DNA from: Butyrivibrio sp.
GTDB taxonomy: Bacteria > Bacillota > Clostridia > Lachnospirales > Lachnospiraceae
Assembly (NCBI GenBank): GCA_017446685.1
Contig: JAFSQI010000117.1
Coordinates: 1 to 60,058, forward strand
DNA: 60,058 nucleotides
Direction of reading: 5' to 3'
This document shows, piece after piece, positions 52,533-60,058 of this stretch. How positions within the stretch are numbered: position 1 is the first letter of the stretch; every line of letters begins with the position of its first letter. Position numbers and translations under genes: made by a program. Under the pieces are notes generated by a model that worked only from the letters and a program-made list of their open reading frames with translations, did not search any database and was not told the DNA's origin.

Positions 52533-54101
52533 CTATTCCTCATTTTGTCTCCAGTATTTTCCGTCAGTCATGCGATACCCCACCGCTTCCATCAGATGAA
52601 TGCGCTCAATTTTTTCGCATCCGTCAATATCTGCTATTGTTCTTGCCACTCTTAATATTTTGTGATATGCTCTGGCACTTAAGTCCATAGTATAAAAAAC
52701 CTGTTCAAGATAACCTTCTTCCTTAAGGCCAAGTTTGCAAAACTTTTTAATATCCTGCGGAGACATATCACTGTTAAATCTTAAAGAAGTTCCTTCAAAT
52801 CTCTTTTGCTGAATCTCTCTTGCCCTTTTAACCCTCATTCTGATTGCAGCGCTGGACTCATTGACACATTTTGTCTTTTCTGTAAGATCCGATATATCAA
52901 CTCTTGGCGCCTCAACACAAATATCCACTCTGTCAAGAATAGGGCCTGATATATGACCAAGATATCTTCGAATTTCATTTGGTGTACATTTGCATTTATT
53001 TCTGTCAGGATAATAACCGCATGGGCAGGGATTAAGTGCTGCCACCATCTGAAAGTCCGCCGGATATGTAAACGTGCCTCTGCTTCGCACTATATTTACT
53101 CTCCTGTCTTCAATAGGCTGCCTTAGCATATCAAGCTTGGCACGTGAAAATTCAGGCATTTCATCCAAAAACAAAACTCCCCTGTGAGACAAAGAAATTA
53201 TTCCCGGTCGAGGTATACTCCCTCCTCCAACAAGTGCTGTTTCAGTTATCATGTGATGCGGACTCATAAACGGGCGTTTTGTTATCAAACACTCATTTTC
53301 TCCAAGCATTCCAGCAACAGAATAGATTGTAGAAACCTCAAGGCTTTCTTCTATAGAAAGCGGCGGCAATATTGTCGGCATTCTTTTGGCAACCATGCTT
53401 TTTCCGGAGCCCGGCGGTCCCACAATAAGAATGTGATGGAAACCTGCTGCAGCAATCTCAATTGCTCTTTTAACCGCTGCCTGCCCGTTTATATCCGCAA
53501 AATCAACGCAGCTTTTTTCATATTCACTTTTATTAAACAATGCTGCTACATCCACAACAGTTGGCTCAATAAGCATATCTTTTTCTTCATCCTTTGCGCC
53601 AAGATAAGCAATTACTTCCTGCAATGATCCGGCACCTATTACCTTTATTCCGCCTATAACTGCGCCCTCTTTTGCATTTTCTTTAGGTAGTATCACTCTC
53701 TTTAAGCCCGCTTCTTTTGCTTTTGTTACAATTGGCAATGTTCCGTTTATTCTTTTTATTTCTCCATCAAGACCAATTTCTCCCAGAAAAATTGTATTTT
53801 CAAATGACTTTTCATCAAGTTCTCCTATAGCTGCAAGAATTCCTACTGCCACCGGAAGATCAACTATGACTCCCTCCTTCTTGATATCTGCAGGAGATAG
53901 GTTAATAGTTATCTTCGAAGGCGGAAGCTTGATTCCAATATTCTTAAGCGCAACCCTTACTCTGTCGCCTGCCTCCCTCACTTCTCCGCTCAAAAAACCG
54001 ACCATATTGAAACCGGGAAGTCCATCGGACACATCAACCTCGATCTGCATAAGATAAGATGAAATCCCATGAACAGCTCCCGATGTAATCGAACTGTACA
54101 T
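52533..54101 (-). CDS. comM: YifB/ComM family Mg-chelatase-like AAA+ ATPase
   Basis: 522 residues. An N-terminal Lon-protease-like S5 fold (1-170; EVDVSDGLPGFNMVG), then the AAA+ module with Walker A GPPGSGKSMVAKRMP (about 228), the HHMITETALVGGG insert, LFLDEMPEF Walker B, and the Mg-chelatase zinc-like ALNPCPCGYYPD; the C-terminal Mg_chelatase_C domain ends at RLMEAVGYR. ComM is a branch-migration helicase that helps integrate transforming DNA. Seven bases separate it from dprA. Confidence 0.93.
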   Translation of the reverse strand: MYSSITSGAVHGISSYLMQIEVDVSDGLPGFNMVGFLSGEVREAGDRVRVALKNIGIKLPPSKITINLSPADIKKEGVIVDLPVAVGILAAIGELDEKSFENTIFLGEIGLDGEIKRINGTLPIVTKAKEAGLKRVILPKENAKEGAVIGGIKVIGAGSLQEVIAYLGAKDEEKDMLIEPTVVDVAALFNKSEYEKSCVDFADINGQAAVKRAIEIAAAGFHHILIVGPPGSGKSMVAKRMPTILPPLSIEESLEVSTIYSVAGMLGENECLITKRPFMSPHHMITETALVGGGSIPRPGIISLSHRGVLFLDEMPEFSRAKLDMLRQPIEDRRVNIVRSRGTFTYPADFQMVAALNPCPCGYYPDRNKCKCTPNEIRRYLGHISGPILDRVDICVEAPRVDISDLTEKTKCVNESSAAIRMRVKRAREIQQKRFEGTSLRFNSDMSPQDIKKFCKLGLKEEGYLEQVFYTMDLSARAYHKILRVARTIADIDGCEKIERIHLMEAVGYRMTDGKYWRQNEE

Positions 54102-54190
54102 ATTACCGGTAAACCTTTCTAAATATTTAATTCATCAAAACCAATATGTATTGGAAATCAGCAACAGAGAATCTGCTGCTTTTCATAGAT

Positions 54191-54225
54191 AAAAAATCGA
54201 CCTGCTTATTATAACGCAGGTCGAT
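54191..54225 (-). terminator. Intrinsic terminator after pilT
   Basis: ATCGACCTGC and GCAGGTCGAT form a 10-bp perfect stem (54196-54225) with a 10-base loop, followed on the minus strand by TTTTTT. It ends pilT; comM must have a promoter in 54102-54190, where none is obvious. Confidence 0.87.
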
Positions 54226-54289
54226 CAAAATGTCTCTATATTTTTTCAGATTATTAGATAATTTTTTTGCATGTACGCTTATACTGTAC

Positions 54290-55351
54290 TTATCGCAGCA
54301 TTTTCATCTGCATGGTATCCGGATCCTGCGCAAACTGTACTGCCATTTCTCTCGAAATCTTCTGAGCACTGTATAACTCCAAAATAGCATCATCCATAGA
54401 AATCATTCCAATTTTTCTGTTAGTCTGCATTACTGTGAGAAGCTGATGGGATTTTCCCTCACGTATAAGATTTCTAACAGCACTGTTTACATGAAGTACC
54501 TCAAAAGCTGCTATTCGTGACACTCCGTCCCCCGAAGGGATAAGCTGCTGGGATATAATAGCCTCCAACACGCTTGCAAGCTGTATCCTGATCTGTTGCT
54601 GCTGATGAGACGGAAATACATCTATTAGTCTGTCTACAGTATTACTTGCACCGATTGTATGAACCGTAGAAAGAACAAGATGTCCTGTTTCTGCGGCTGT
54701 AATTGCAGTACTTATCGTCTCAAGATCACGCATTTCACCCACAAGGATAACATCCGGATCTTCTCTAAGCGCCGCTCTTAAAGCATTTGCGTAGGAATTT
54801 GAGTCCGTACCGATTTCCCTCTGATTAACAATTGACATCCTGTGCTGATAAGTAAACTCTATAGGATCCTCAAGAGTAATAACATGAGCTTCTCTGTTAT
54901 TGTTAATTTTATCAATTATAGAAGCAAGCGTCGTAGACTTTCCACTTCCTGTAGGTCCTGTAACAAGTACAAGTCCTCTCTTTTTCTTGTAAAGTTCAGA
55001 AACTGCATCAGGTATACCAAGGCTCTCGGAAGAAGGTATTTCCGATGCAACTACTCTAAATGCCATTGCATAGGAGCCTCTTTGTTTAAATACATTTAAT
55101 CTGTATCTTCCAACTCCCGGAATGGAAAAAGACATATCATGCTGCCCGTTTTCTTCAAGTTTTTCTCTTTGTTTCTCATTTGTTACTTCATTAACTATTT
55201 CAAGAGTATCCGGAGGAAGCATCTTTTTATAATTTTCCATCGGAACAAGTTTTCCGTTCAAACGCATTTTAGGCGGAAGGCCAACCGTTACATGCACATC
55301 CGATGCCCCTTTTTCCTTAGCTTCCCTTAAAATATCTTCAATAATCGACAT
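54290..55351 (-). CDS. pilT: Type IV pilus retraction ATPase PilT
   Basis: 353 residues, the usual PilT length. N-terminal PAS-like domain (1-95, SDVHVTVGLPPKMRLNG), Walker A GPTGSGKSTT (about 132), Asp box and Walker B DPDVILVGEMRDLET, His box GHLVLSTVHT, and the retraction-specific AVRNLIREGK motif near 290, which separates PilT from PilB assembly ATPases. It retracts pili for twitching and DNA uptake. No other pilus genes are in the window. GGAG before the ATG. Neighbouring comM and dprA point to a DNA-uptake setting. Confidence 0.93.
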   Translation of the reverse strand: MSIIEDILREAKEKGASDVHVTVGLPPKMRLNGKLVPMENYKKMLPPDTLEIVNEVTNEKQREKLEENGQHDMSFSIPGVGRYRLNVFKQRGSYAMAFRVVASEIPSSESLGIPDAVSELYKKKRGLVLVTGPTGSGKSTTLASIIDKINNNREAHVITLEDPIEFTYQHRMSIVNQREIGTDSNSYANALRAALREDPDVILVGEMRDLETISTAITAAETGHLVLSTVHTIGASNTVDRLIDVFPSHQQQQIRIQLASVLEAIISQQLIPSGDGVSRIAAFEVLHVNSAVRNLIREGKSHQLLTVMQTNRKIGMISMDDAILELYSAQKISREMAVQFAQDPDTMQMKMLR

Positions 55352-55367
55352 AATAATCTCCGTTATC

Positions 55368-55512
55368 GTTACTGTTCACTCGCATACTGCTCGTTCCAGT
55401 AACCACTTCGCGCATTCATTCCAAATCGACTTCGTCGATGGAATGCGCTCACTCCTGCATCAGGTTCTCACGAAATGCGCAGCTTAATGCGCATTTCTGT
55501 CTGAACAGTAAC
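55368..55512. repeat. 145-bp multi-palindromic element with 11-bp outer arms
   Basis: Outer arms GTTACTGTTCA (55368-55378) and TGAACAGTAAC (55502-55512) are perfect inverted copies. Inside are two more hairpins: GCGCATT...GAATGCGC around a TCGAC-TTC-GTCGA core (55410-55448), and AAATGCGC/GCGCATTT (55473-55496). The heptamer AATGCGC occurs four times in alternate orientations. The element is more GC-rich than its surroundings and fills most of the 248-base yfbR-pilT gap. It looks like a MITE or REP-type element, or a structured RNA; no reading frame is evident. Confidence 0.75.
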
Positions 55513-55599
55513 CCGTTACCAGTTGCTTAATTTTATTCCATCACTTTAATATAAATTATGACGTTACAAAAGTATTAAATCAATTAAATAACAATAAAT

Positions 55600-56193
55600 T
55601 TACGTCAGTTCATCAAGTGTATTTCCATACGAAGATAAAAACTCGTCCACAAAATCAAGAACCTCAGGGAGTTCATGATAAAGACTTCGTATTGATTTAC
55701 CTGTACTTTCTTTGGCTGTCCTGAATTCATTATTGCCTGCATTCATCTCTCCGATGCACTTTATAAGCGCTGAAAGCTTATCTGCTGCCTTTACAAGCTT
55801 CCTTATATATTTTTCATCTTCATCCTCAGAAGATCTGAATATTTCCTCATAAGCAGGTCTTAAATCCTCAGGAAGCTTCTCAAGCAGTTTTTCATCAGCA
55901 ATAGCCTCAACCGCTTTATATGCTTGTTTAAGTTCAGGGTTAAAATACTTTACCGGAGTAGGCATATCTCCTGTAATAATCTCAGATGCATCATGATAAA
56001 GACCTATAAGCGCAGCTTTATTTGCATCAAGATGTTTCCCATATCTAACATTGCCAATCACGCACAATGCGTGTGCAATCATAGCAACTTCCATAGAGTG
56101 CTCACAAAGATTTTCTGCTCTGGTATTCCTCATAAGCGCCCACCGGTCTATATATTTCATTCTGGAAATCAATGCAAAAAAATTGTAACCCAT
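55600..56193 (-). CDS. yfbR: HD-domain 5'-deoxynucleotidase, YfbR family
   Basis: 197 residues from the ATG at 56193, which has GGAGGAG upstream (frame open to 56208). HD phosphohydrolase residues are visible: NLCEHSMEVAMIAHAL (His about 30), the HD pair in GLYHDASEIITGDMPTPVKY (about 66-67) and the later Asp in KAADKLSALIKC. YfbR removes phosphate from 5'-deoxynucleoside monophosphates and helps balance dNTP pools. It follows hemW by 57 bases; the palindromic element lies just downstream. Confidence 0.9.
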   Translation of the reverse strand: MGYNFFALISRMKYIDRWALMRNTRAENLCEHSMEVAMIAHALCVIGNVRYGKHLDANKAALIGLYHDASEIITGDMPTPVKYFNPELKQAYKAVEAIADEKLLEKLPEDLRPAYEEIFRSSEDEDEKYIRKLVKAADKLSALIKCIGEMNAGNNEFRTAKESTGKSIRSLYHELPEVLDFVDEFLSSYGNTLDELT

Positions 56194-56250
56194 TCTCAAC
56201 TCCTCCAAAGTACTTAGAATTTTTCATATCTAAAAAACAAAAGAACAAAT

Positions 56251-57498
56251 TCAGTCAATCAAAAAATCAGCCATAACGGTATTGCTCACATCAAGTCCTT
56301 TTTCTGTAAGCCTAAGATAATCTTCATCAATACTGTATTCAAGAAGCCCCATATCAGTATACTTATTTATCACCGGGCCATAAATTTCAAAGATATCACA
56401 ATTAAATACATCTTTAAATTCCTTTATACTAATGCCTTCAATTAGCCTAAGTCCCAAAAACATGAACTCTTCCATCCGGGATTTCTTGTCAAGAAACTCA
56501 ATATTTTCATGTAATACATCTTTTTCTGTTTGCTTTAATTTTCCTTCTGCCGATGGTTCATTTATAACATCATGGAAAATATCTGTGTTTCTCACCTGCT
56601 CAAAAATTGTAATATATTTATCAAAATCAGAGGTATTATTCCATCTCACGTTTTCTACCATTGAAGCCGCCCCAAGTCCAAGTCCAAGGTAATTACCTCT
56701 TTTCCAGTAAACTTTGTTGTGCCAACATTCAAATGTCTCTTTTTCCGGTGAGTTTAGAGCATAGTTTGATATTTCATACCTGTGATACCCCTGTTCAGCC
56801 AAAAAAGCTTTTGTGGCATGATACATTTTCCTGTCAAGCTCTTCATCAGGAAGATGCAAGTCCATGTTGTAAAAAGGAGTTCCCTCCTCAATTATCAGAC
56901 TGTATGCTGATATGTGTTGTGGTTTTAACGCAACTATCCTGTTCAAAGTACTCATATAGGAATCAAAACTCTGATCAGGCAACGCACTCATAATATCAAC
57001 ATTTATGTTCTCAAATCCGGCTTTCCTGGCATTCTCATAGGTTTCTAAAAACATTTCTTTATTATGTACTCTTCCAAGCTTTTTAAGCTCTTCATCGTTT
57101 AGGGACTGGGCGCCTATGCTGATTCGATTTATTCCTGCTTTTTTATAAGCAGTAAGTTTATCAAAAATAGCCGAAGCAGGATTTACTTCAATACTTATTT
57201 CCGCATTCTTTTTCATACAAAAGGATTCTTTTATAGTTGAAAGTGCCATACAAATGAGCCCGGAATCAACAAATGAAGGCGTCCCGCCTCCAAAGAACAC
57301 CGATTTTACACTATAATCTTTGTATACTTTTGAAGCGCCGACAATCTCAGTAATCAGCGCTTCAAAATATCTTTCTATATTCTTTTTTTCACAATTAAAG
57401 GAAAGAAAATCGCAGTACAAACATTTTTTAACACAAAAAGGTACATGAACATACAGCGATATTTCTTTACACGTATCATTATTTTTTCTTTGAATCAT
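56251..57498 (-). CDS. hemW: Radical SAM heme chaperone HemW
   Basis: 415 residues from the ATG at 57498. The frame is open to 57651, but the extra 51 codons overlap the 3' end of lepA and do not resemble the family, whose start is LYVHVPFC. The cluster motif PFCVKKCLYCDF (CxxxCxxC) is near residue 23; GGGTPS, EVNPAS, SIGAQSLNDEELKKLGR and the C-terminal HemN_C part follow. HemW inserts heme into respiratory enzymes; older databases call it coproporphyrinogen oxidase. No good ribosome site precedes the ATG, which lies four bases after the lepA stop, so translation is probably coupled. Confidence 0.9.
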   Translation of the reverse strand: MIQRKNNDTCKEISLYVHVPFCVKKCLYCDFLSFNCEKKNIERYFEALITEIVGASKVYKDYSVKSVFFGGGTPSFVDSGLICMALSTIKESFCMKKNAEISIEVNPASAIFDKLTAYKKAGINRISIGAQSLNDEELKKLGRVHNKEMFLETYENARKAGFENINVDIMSALPDQSFDSYMSTLNRIVALKPQHISAYSLIIEEGTPFYNMDLHLPDEELDRKMYHATKAFLAEQGYHRYEISNYALNSPEKETFECWHNKVYWKRGNYLGLGLGAASMVENVRWNNTSDFDKYITIFEQVRNTDIFHDVINEPSAEGKLKQTEKDVLHENIEFLDKKSRMEEFMFLGLRLIEGISIKEFKDVFNCDIFEIYGPVINKYTDMGLLEYSIDEDYLRLTEKGLDVSNTVMADFLID

Positions 57499-57502
57499 TT
57501 CT

Positions 57503-59311
57503 TTAGTCTGTATTGTCAAGTTTGAGGACACTAAGGAATGCTGACTGCGGAACTTCAACATTTCCAATCTGGCGCATCTTCTTTTTACCTTCTTTTTGCT
57601 TTTCAAGAAGCTTTTTCTTACGGGAAATATCACCGCCGTAACACTTTGCAAGTACGTCTTTTCTGTATGCCTTAACTGTTTCTCTTGCTATTACCTTACC
57701 ACTTACTGACGCCTGAATCGGTATCTCAAACATGTGCCTTGGAATCTCATCTTTTAGCTTCTCACACATCTTGCGGCCTCTTTCATACGCACCGTCCTTG
57801 TGAACAATAAATGAAAGAGCATCAACTTCTTCTCTGTTAATCAAAATATCAAGCTTTACCAGTTCTGACCTCTCGTAGCCCTTGAGTTCATAATCAAAAG
57901 AAGCATAGCCTCTTGATCTTGATTTGAGTGCATCAAAGAAATCATAGATAATCTCATTTAGAGGAAGCTCATACTTGAGAATTGCTCTTGTCTGCTCTAT
58001 ATAATCTGTGCTAAGGTATTTTCCACGTCTTTCCTGGCACAGCTGCATTATTGCGCCGACATAATCCGTCGTAACCATTATTTCGCCATTTACAATAGGT
58101 TCTTCCATATATTCAATTTCAGAAGGATCAGGAAGATTTGTGGGATTAGTCAGATCAAAGACTGTACCATTGGTCTTGTGTACCTTGTAAACAACAGAAG
58201 GCGCTGTTGTAACCAGATTAAGATCATATTCTCTTTCAAGTCTCTCCTGTATAACTTCCAGATGAAGAAGCCCCAAAAATCCTGCTCTAAAACCAAAGCC
58301 CAAAGCCTGCGAAGTTTCAGGTTCATAAAAAAGTGAAGCATCATTGAGCTGCAGCTTTTCAAGTGCATCTCTAAGATCAGAATAATGAGCTGAATCTGCA
58401 GGGTAAAGGCCACAATATACCATAGGCATTACCTTTTTATAGCCCGGAAGTGCCTCTTCACATGGATTTGCACAGTCAGTAACAGTATCTCCGACTCTGG
58501 TATCCTGAATATTTTTGATTGAAGCAGTAAAATAACCTACATCACCTGCTGATAGTTCATCACTAGCTATAAATCTTCCGGGGCCGAAATAACCAACCTC
58601 AACCACTTCTGCTTCAGAGCCGGTAGCCATAAATCTGACTTTCATTCCTTTTTTTATGAAACCGTCTCTTACCCTGACAAATACTATAACGCCCCTGTAT
58701 GAATCATAAATACTATCAAAAATCAGAGCCTTCAAAGGAGCTGAAACATCTCCGTTGGGAGCAGGAATCTTTTTTACTACAGCTTCAAGCACTTCTTCGA
58801 TTCCAATTCCATTTTTCGCAGAAATAAGAGGAGCATCCTGAGCTTCAATTCCTATGACATCTTCTATTTCATCCTTAACTTCCTGCGGCTGGGCACTTGG
58901 AAGATCAATCTTATTTATTACCGGAAAAACGTCAAGATCATGATCTAAAGCCATATAGACATTAGCAAGAGTCTGCGCCTCTACTCCCTGAGTTGCATCA
59001 ACTACAAGTATAGCTCCGTCGCAGGCAGCAAGACTTCTTGAAACTTCGTAGCCAAAGTCAACATGTCCGGGAGTATCAATCATATTAAAGGTATACTCCT
59101 GCCCGTCTTTTGCCTTGTATATCATTCTGACTGCCTGGGACTTAATAGTGATACCTCTTTCTCTCTCGATATCCATATTGTCCAGAACCTGATTCTGCAT
59201 TTCCCTACTGGTAAGAACACCTGTCTTCTCAATCATTCTGTCTGCAAGTGTCGACTTACCATGATCTATATGTGCAACTATACAAAAATTTCTAATTTTG
59301 CTCTGATCCAC
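57503..59311 (-). CDS. lepA: Elongation factor 4 (back-translocase LepA)
   Basis: 602 residues, starting at GTG (59311) with GAGG eight bases upstream. GTPase motifs [14 protein letters not shown] (G1), DTPGHVDF (G3) and NKIDLP (G4); EF-G-like domains II, III and V; and the LepA-specific C-terminal domain ending near [12 protein letters not shown]. LepA acts on stalled or misassembled ribosomes and in 30S biogenesis. rpsT upstream and hemW downstream are the usual clostridial neighbours; the hrcA-grpE-dnaK block that often follows is missing. Confidence 0.96.
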   Translation of the reverse strand: MDQSKIRNFCIVAHIDHGKSTLADRMIEKTGVLTSREMQNQVLDNMDIERERGITIKSQAVRMIYKAKDGQEYTFNMIDTPGHVDFGYEVSRSLAACDGAILVVDATQGVEAQTLANVYMALDHDLDVFPVINKIDLPSAQPQEVKDEIEDVIGIEAQDAPLISAKNGIGIEEVLEAVVKKIPAPNGDVSAPLKALIFDSIYDSYRGVIVFVRVRDGFIKKGMKVRFMATGSEAEVVEVGYFGPGRFIASDELSAGDVGYFTASIKNIQDTRVGDTVTDCANPCEEALPGYKKVMPMVYCGLYPADSAHYSDLRDALEKLQLNDASLFYEPETSQALGFGFRAGFLGLLHLEVIQERLEREYDLNLVTTAPSVVYKVHKTNGTVFDLTNPTNLPDPSEIEYMEEPIVNGEIMVTTDYVGAIMQLCQERRGKYLSTDYIEQTRAILKYELPLNEIIYDFFDALKSRSRGYASFDYELKGYERSELVKLDILINREEVDALSFIVHKDGAYERGRKMCEKLKDEIPRHMFEIPIQASVSGKVIARETVKAYRKDVLAKCYGGDISRKKKLLEKQKEGKKKMRQIGNVEVPQSAFLSVLKLDNTD

Positions 59312-59435
59312 TTAAACTACCTCAATTTCTGTTACTTTTTATTTATCATCGTTTACGTCAGACTAATCTGCCGCTAATTTATAAATATAGCCATGTTACA
59401 TAATATCATGCCGGGCTTTAAAAATCCACGCAGAA

Positions 59436-59471
59436 AAACAAAAACCTCATGTCGGTGAGAAGACATGAGGT
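59436..59471 (-). terminator. Intrinsic terminator after rpsT
   Basis: ACCTCATGTC (59444-59453) pairs with GACATGAGGT (59462-59471), a 10-bp stem with an 8-base loop, followed on the minus strand by TTTTTGTTTTT. It separates rpsT from lepA. Confidence 0.87.
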
Positions 59472-59505
59472 GATTTTGCAATAATATATTCAAATGAAGA
59501 AATGA

Positions 59506-59769
59506 TTAAGCCATCTTGTTTACAGCAACAGCAAGACGAGAAACTTTTCTGGAAGCTGTATTCTTCTTGAATACGCCCTTTGACTCAGCCTTGTCGATAG
59601 CAGATGTAGCAGCAAGAAGTGCCTTTGCAGCCTCTTCCTTGTTACCAGCTTCGATAGCTGTTCTAACCTTCTTGATTTCTGTCTTAACAGCAGACTTGAT
59701 TGCCTGGTTTCTTTCAGCTTTCTTCTTATTAACTAAAATTCTCTTCTTGGCAGATTTAATATTAGCCAT
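59506..59769 (-). CDS. rpsT: Small ribosomal subunit protein S20
   Basis: 87 residues, rich in Lys, Ala and Arg, with the family start [11 protein letters not shown] and the ending [16 protein letters not shown]20 binds 16S rRNA early in 30S assembly. GGAGG five bases before the ATG. It has its own promoter and terminator, giving a leader of about 87 bases, in which S20 or another factor could act; no known leader motif was identified. Confidence 0.97.
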   Translation of the reverse strand: MANIKSAKKRILVNKKKAERNQAIKSAVKTEIKKVRTAIEAGNKEEAAKALLAATSAIDKAESKGVFKKNTASRKVSRLAVAVNKMA

Positions 59770-59862
59770 AATTACCTCCGATATCTACATAAAAAGTTTA
59801 TTTTATCATGTTCGTGTGCGCATTAAGCCGGACACGGACAGTTAATGCCACATACGATAGAT

Positions 59863-59891
59863 ATTTTAGATTAAATCGCTCAAACTGTCAA
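59863..59891 (-). promoter_or_regulatory. Promoter of rpsT
   Basis: Perfect TTGACA (59886-59891) and TAAAAT (59863-59868) with a 17-base spacer, the strongest-looking promoter in the window together with that of the sugar operon. Confidence 0.82.
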
Positions 59892-60024
59892 TACATTAAT
59901 GATTAGATACTCTGTCTTCATTGAATAAAAAAGTAAATTCCACATTATACGGAATTAAGTCTTACACCCTGGTTCATATATAGGTATTCTAATACAGGTC
60001 TCTTTCGCAGTAGAAAGAGGAATC

Positions 60025-60058
60025 ATGTCTAAGAAAATAGAACCCAATCAGAAACACA
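60025..60058 (+). CDS. 5' end of a plus-strand gene, possibly an IS30-type transposase
   Basis: ATG at 60025 with AAAGAGGA upstream opens a frame reading MSKKIEPNQKH before the window ends. Transposases of the IS30 family in Clostridia often begin with a similar MSxK...KHLTL segment, so a transposase is plausible, but eleven codons cannot prove it. A short inverted repeat (AATTCC at 59936-59941, GGAATT at 59951-59956) lies 70 bases upstream and might be part of an element end. Confidence 0.4.
   Translation, partial: MSKKIEPNQKH

Noticed and set aside
57499-57651. N-terminal extension of HemW overlapping the lepA 3' end
   Set aside because: Basic, low-similarity sequence read from lepA codons in another frame; the family begins close to the CxxxCxxC motif, and an ATG is available right after the lepA stop.
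1-60058. CRISPR arrays, tRNA or rRNA genes, prophage
   Set aside because: No regularly spaced repeats, no cloverleaf with CCA-type acceptor, and no rRNA or phage-type segments were noticed on either strand.

Overview
The window reads as chromosomal DNA of a low-GC, Gram-positive anaerobe of the Clostridia, most likely a Lachnospiraceae member of the Butyrivibrio/Pseudobutyrivibrio type. Reasons: a SCIFF peptide with its radical-SAM maturase (a Clostridia hallmark), a fused SecDF, a MurE with the DNPR motif of meso-diaminopimelate enzymes, strong GGAGG ribosome binding sites, type-Ic aspartate aminotransferase, glycoside hydrolases typical of gut and rumen fibre users, and many membrane-bound c-di-GMP proteins. 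Genus is inference. About 42 protein genes are seen. All but one complete gene are on the minus strand; the exceptions are a secreted repeat protein at 19082-21025 and a gene cut by the right edge. No tRNA, rRNA, CRISPR array or prophage was found.

Layout by region. 168-6360: operon of an old-yellow-enzyme-type flavin/Fe-S oxidoreductase, a GH31 alpha-glycosidase, a WYL regulator and a DUF4003-like protein. 6459-10893: patatin-like phospholipase, membrane EAL phosphodiesterase, aspartate aminotransferase. 11130-18752 plus 21122-22093 and 25871-30271: the conserved firmicute cluster murE-priA-def-fmt-yugP-rsmB-rlmN-prpC-prkC-rsgA, here broken twice: by an amino-acid (probably cystine) ABC importer and a diguanylate cyclase between def and fmt, and by the plus-strand secreted protein between fmt and yugP. 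30404-30501: a candidate small RNA on the plus strand between murE and recJ. 30500-36606: scfA-scfB-secDF, then recJ from its own promoter; scfA (48 codons) is the SCIFF precursor. 36691-39662: CNNM/HlyC-type membrane protein, rhamnose mutarotase, hisS. 39771-43987: an 86-residue unknown followed by a catalytically degraded EAL protein and an intact one. 44078-51138: beta-galactoside operon (binding protein, two permeases, LacI regulator, GH35 beta-galactosidase) with a clear promoter, operator and internal terminators. 51362-59769: dprA, comM, pilT, yfbR, hemW, lepA, rpsT, with a 145-bp multi-palindromic element before pilT. 60025-end: start of a plus-strand gene, perhaps a transposase.

How it fits together: the core is translation, wall growth and repair housekeeping. 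Lineage-specific cargo for sugar use, c-di-GMP signalling, amino-acid uptake and surface display has been placed between housekeeping blocks. The best leads for something undescribed are the plus-strand small RNA at 30404-30501, the structured repeat at 55368-55512, the dead/live EAL pair with its small upstream partner, and the lone plus-strand secreted beta-helix-like protein with an unusual C-terminal domain. Many starts were moved inward from the longest reading frame because a strong Shine-Dalgarno sequence marks a later codon; these are stated in each entry.
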